Assembly: GCA_965116695.1 (NCBI GenBank)
Contig: OZ220706.1
Location: 1,550,001-1,614,000 of the forward strand
Length of the DNA stretch: 64,000 nt
Direction of reading: 5' to 3'
DNA from: JAJDTT01 sp965116695
Lineage (GTDB): Bacteria; Acidobacteriota; UBA6911; RPQK01; JAJDTT01
In this document: in pieces, positions 62,381-64,000 of the stretch
Numbering within the stretch: the stretch's first letter is position 1
Layout: the number at the start of each line of letters is the position of its first letter
The notes under the pieces: model-generated
Seen by the model: the letters and a program-made list of their open reading frames with translations, nothing else
The model's database searches: none
Told to the model about the DNA's origin: nothing
Made by a program: the position numbers and the translations under genes

Positions 62381-63723
62381 GCGCATCCGACGGGGCCCAA
62401 CAGAGAGGTTACTGGGGATCCGGCCTGGGATTCGTCCTGGCCGTGGTCGGTTCCGCCATCGGGCTCGGCAATATCTGGCGGTTCCCCACCGAGGCGGGAC
62501 AGAGCGGAGGGGGCGCCTTCGTTCTGGTCTACGTGATTGCCACTTTTCTGATCGGGGTCCCGGTCATGCTGGCCGAGTTGGCCGTGGGCCGGAGAACCCA
62601 GCGAAATCCGGTCGGGGCCTACCGGAGCCTGGCTCCCGGAAGCGGCTGGGGACTGGCCGGAGGCTTCGCCGTTTTCACCGGCTTGATCATCCTGAGCTAC
62701 TACAGCGTGGTCGCCGGCTGGACACTCAAATACACCTGGATCGCATTCAGCGGCTCCCTGCAAGGCGCCACTCCGGAGGCCATCAGCGCGACTTTCAACA
62801 ATTTCATCCAGGATCCGGGACCGGTGCTCGGCTGCCACCTTCTCTTCATGCTCATCACCGTCCGGATTGTCATGGGGGGCATTCAGCATGGGATCGAACG
62901 AGCCGCCAAGATCCTCATGCCCGTGCTGTTCGTGCTTCTGCTGCTGCTGGTGGTCCGTTCATTGACGCTTCCGGGAGCCGCCGAAGGCCTCAGCTTCTAC
63001 CTCAAGCCCGACTTCGCAATGCTGGACGTCAAGGTCGTGCTGAAAGCCGTGAGTCATGCCTTCTTCTCGCTGAGCCTGGGAATGGGCGCCATCATCACTT
63101 TTGGAAGCTACCTCTCCCCCAAGCAGAATCTGGTGTCCAGCGCCGTTTGGGTGAGCTGTGCCGACTTCCTGATCGCATTCCTGGCCGGCCTGGCCATATT
63201 CCCGGCGATCTTTTCGGTGCCGGGGCTGGAACCGGACGCCGGGCCGGGGCTGATCTTCGTGGTTCTACCCAACATCTTCAATGCCATCCCCCTGGGACAT
63301 TTCTTCGGAGCGGCTTTTTTCATCCTGCTGGCCATAGCGGCACTGACTTCCGCCATCTCCATGCTGGAGGTGGTCGTCGCCTTCACCATTGACGAGTTGG
63401 GATGGAACCGTCGCCGATCGGCCATCGGAGTCGGAAGCGTGATCTTTCTCCTGGGAATTCCCAGTGCGTTGGGCAACGGCGCCGTTCCGCTGTTTGCCGG
63501 AACCCTCGACTTCGTGAACGACTATTTCGGGGGGATGGGATTGGTCCTGGGTGCTCTGCTGGTGAGCCTCTTTGTGGGCTGGAAGTGGGGTATCGGGAAT
63601 GCCGTCGAGGAGCTGGAGCGGGGCCGCGGCAGGTTCCGCTTGAGAACGGTCTGGGGGTTCCTGATCCGGTTCGTCTGTCCCCTGGCCATCCTTACGATCC
63701 TCTTTCAGCTCCTCAGGGGATGA
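62377..63723 (+). CDS. sodium-dependent transporter of the NSS/SNF family
   Basis: Integral membrane protein of 448 residues with about eleven to twelve helices of the LeuT fold. The N-terminal signature is present (VGSAIGLGNIWRFPTEAGQSGG, part), with the Gly-rich TM1 break and Asn. Further signature pieces are VMLAELAVGRRTQRNPV and HAFFSLSLGMGAIITFGSYL. NSS transporters couple Na+ entry to uptake of amino acids or similar amines. The ATG overlaps the accC stop as ATGA. This is an unusual partner for accC and probably reflects co-location rather than biotin transport, which the family does not normally do. Substrate unknown. Confidence 0.93.
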   Translation: MSASDGAQQRGYWGSGLGFVLAVVGSAIGLGNIWRFPTEAGQSGGGAFVLVYVIATFLIGVPVMLAELAVGRRTQRNPVGAYRSLAPGSGWGLAGGFAVFTGLIILSYYSVVAGWTLKYTWIAFSGSLQGATPEAISATFNNFIQDPGPVLGCHLLFMLITVRIVMGGIQHGIERAAKILMPVLFVLLLLLVVRSLTLPGAAEGLSFYLKPDFAMLDVKVVLKAVSHAFFSLSLGMGAIITFGSYLSPKQNLVSSAVWVSCADFLIAFLAGLAIFPAIFSVPGLEPDAGPGLIFVVLPNIFNAIPLGHFFGAAFFILLAIAALTSAISMLEVVVAFTIDELGWNRRRSAIGVGSVIFLLGIPSALGNGAVPLFAGTLDFVNDYFGGMGLVLGALLVSLFVGWKWGIGNAVEELERGRGRFRLRTVWGFLIRFVCPLAILTILFQLLRG

Positions 63724-63729
63724 GGCTCC

Positions 63730-64000
63730 ATGCCCAAGCCCTTGCCCGGACCCCTCTATCCCATCACCCACTGCCCCAACCCGCTGGGCTGGGATCACGT
63801 GGAGTTTTCCCACTGCCTGATCCGTTGCGGGATCCGGTTTTTCCAGGTCCGGGACAAGACGCTTCCGGACGGCCGCCTCTACCGGCAGCTCCAGAAGATC
63901 CGGGACCTGTGCCGGGAGGCGGGAGCCTGTTTCCTGGTCAATGACCGGGTGGACCTGGCGCTGGCGGCCGAGGCCGACGGCGTCCATCTGGGCCAGGACG
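63730..64000 (+). CDS. thiE: thiamine-phosphate synthase ThiE, 3' end outside the window
   Basis: First 90 codons of ThiE, truncated by the window edge. The family signatures are GPLYPITHCPNPLGW at the N-terminus, IRCGIRFFQVRDKTLPDGR (phosphate and HMP-PP site region, ~35), FLVNDRVDLALAAEADGVHLGQD (part, ~70-90). It joins HMP-PP and HET-P to form thiamine phosphate, the step after ThiC. The ATG lies seven bases after the transporter stop, so it is probably in the same transcript. No TPP riboswitch is visible directly before it. Confidence 0.9.
   Translation, partial: MPKPLPGPLYPITHCPNPLGWDHVEFSHCLIRCGIRFFQVRDKTLPDGRLYRQLQKIRDLCREAGACFLVNDRVDLALAAEADGVHLGQD

Overview
This is a gene-dense, GC-rich bacterial chromosome segment with about 49 supportable protein genes, short intergenic gaps and many start/stop overlaps. 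The gene content suggests an uncultured, heterotrophic, free-living Gram-negative bacterium. It has two RND pumps with a periplasmic adaptor, a secretin, an MlaF-type ATPase, an rplM-rpsI-rpsB-tsf-pyrH-frr block, and an M24 peptidase-accB-accC block. My best guess is Acidobacteriota (marine or soil). This is inferred from gene order and family content and was not tested by phylogeny. No rRNA, tRNA, phage, IS or CRISPR locus was recognised.

Layout. 2-5225: 3' part of an AddB-like nuclease gene and addA (double-strand-break repair). 5319-9643: DMT permease, tartrate/malate-type dehydrogenase, then on the minus strand a GHL10-like protein translationally coupled to a class V aminotransferase. 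9783-17596: RND efflux locus on the minus strand (adaptor plus two different RND pumps). 17746-27579: a catabolic patch with two CehA/McbA-like proteins, a TauE permease, an MlrC-like M81 peptidase, two DapA-family lyases, an HpcH-type aldolase, a cupin and an SDR. 27663-33734: an exported Sel1-repeat protein, a TPP riboswitch with thiC, an M28 peptidase and thiol peroxidase. 34078-35447: a small unknown protein and a membrane-anchored MlaF-like ATPase. 35410-40908: a histidine operon (hisDCBHAF) headed by a TrpR-superfamily YerC-like regulator, with a palindrome on its promoter. 41234-44149: korAB, a ferredoxin-dependent 2-oxoacid oxidoreductase. 44554-51706: trmJ, and convergent to it a probable lepB-carA-carB-radical SAM operon. 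51926-56415: pyruvoyl arginine decarboxylase and the ribosomal/translation operon. 56549-59346: a pilNOPQ-like cluster without pilM. 59363-64000: M24 peptidase, accB-accC, a coupled NSS transporter, and thiE cut by the window end.

Non-coding structure includes a textbook TPP riboswitch before thiC, candidate sigma-70-type promoters before thiC, the his operon, rplM and accB, and a terminator-like hairpin just before trmJ. At least two dispersed hairpin-repeat families occupy the few longer gaps. The most interesting items are the YerC/his promoter-operator, the pilus cluster lacking both pilM and the usual PilN N-terminal motif, the radical SAM gene with C-X8-C-X2-C spacing behind carAB, the degenerate CehA/McbA paralogue, the membrane-anchored MlaF-like ATPase and the repeat families. 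I found no strong evidence for a wholly new defence or mobile system.
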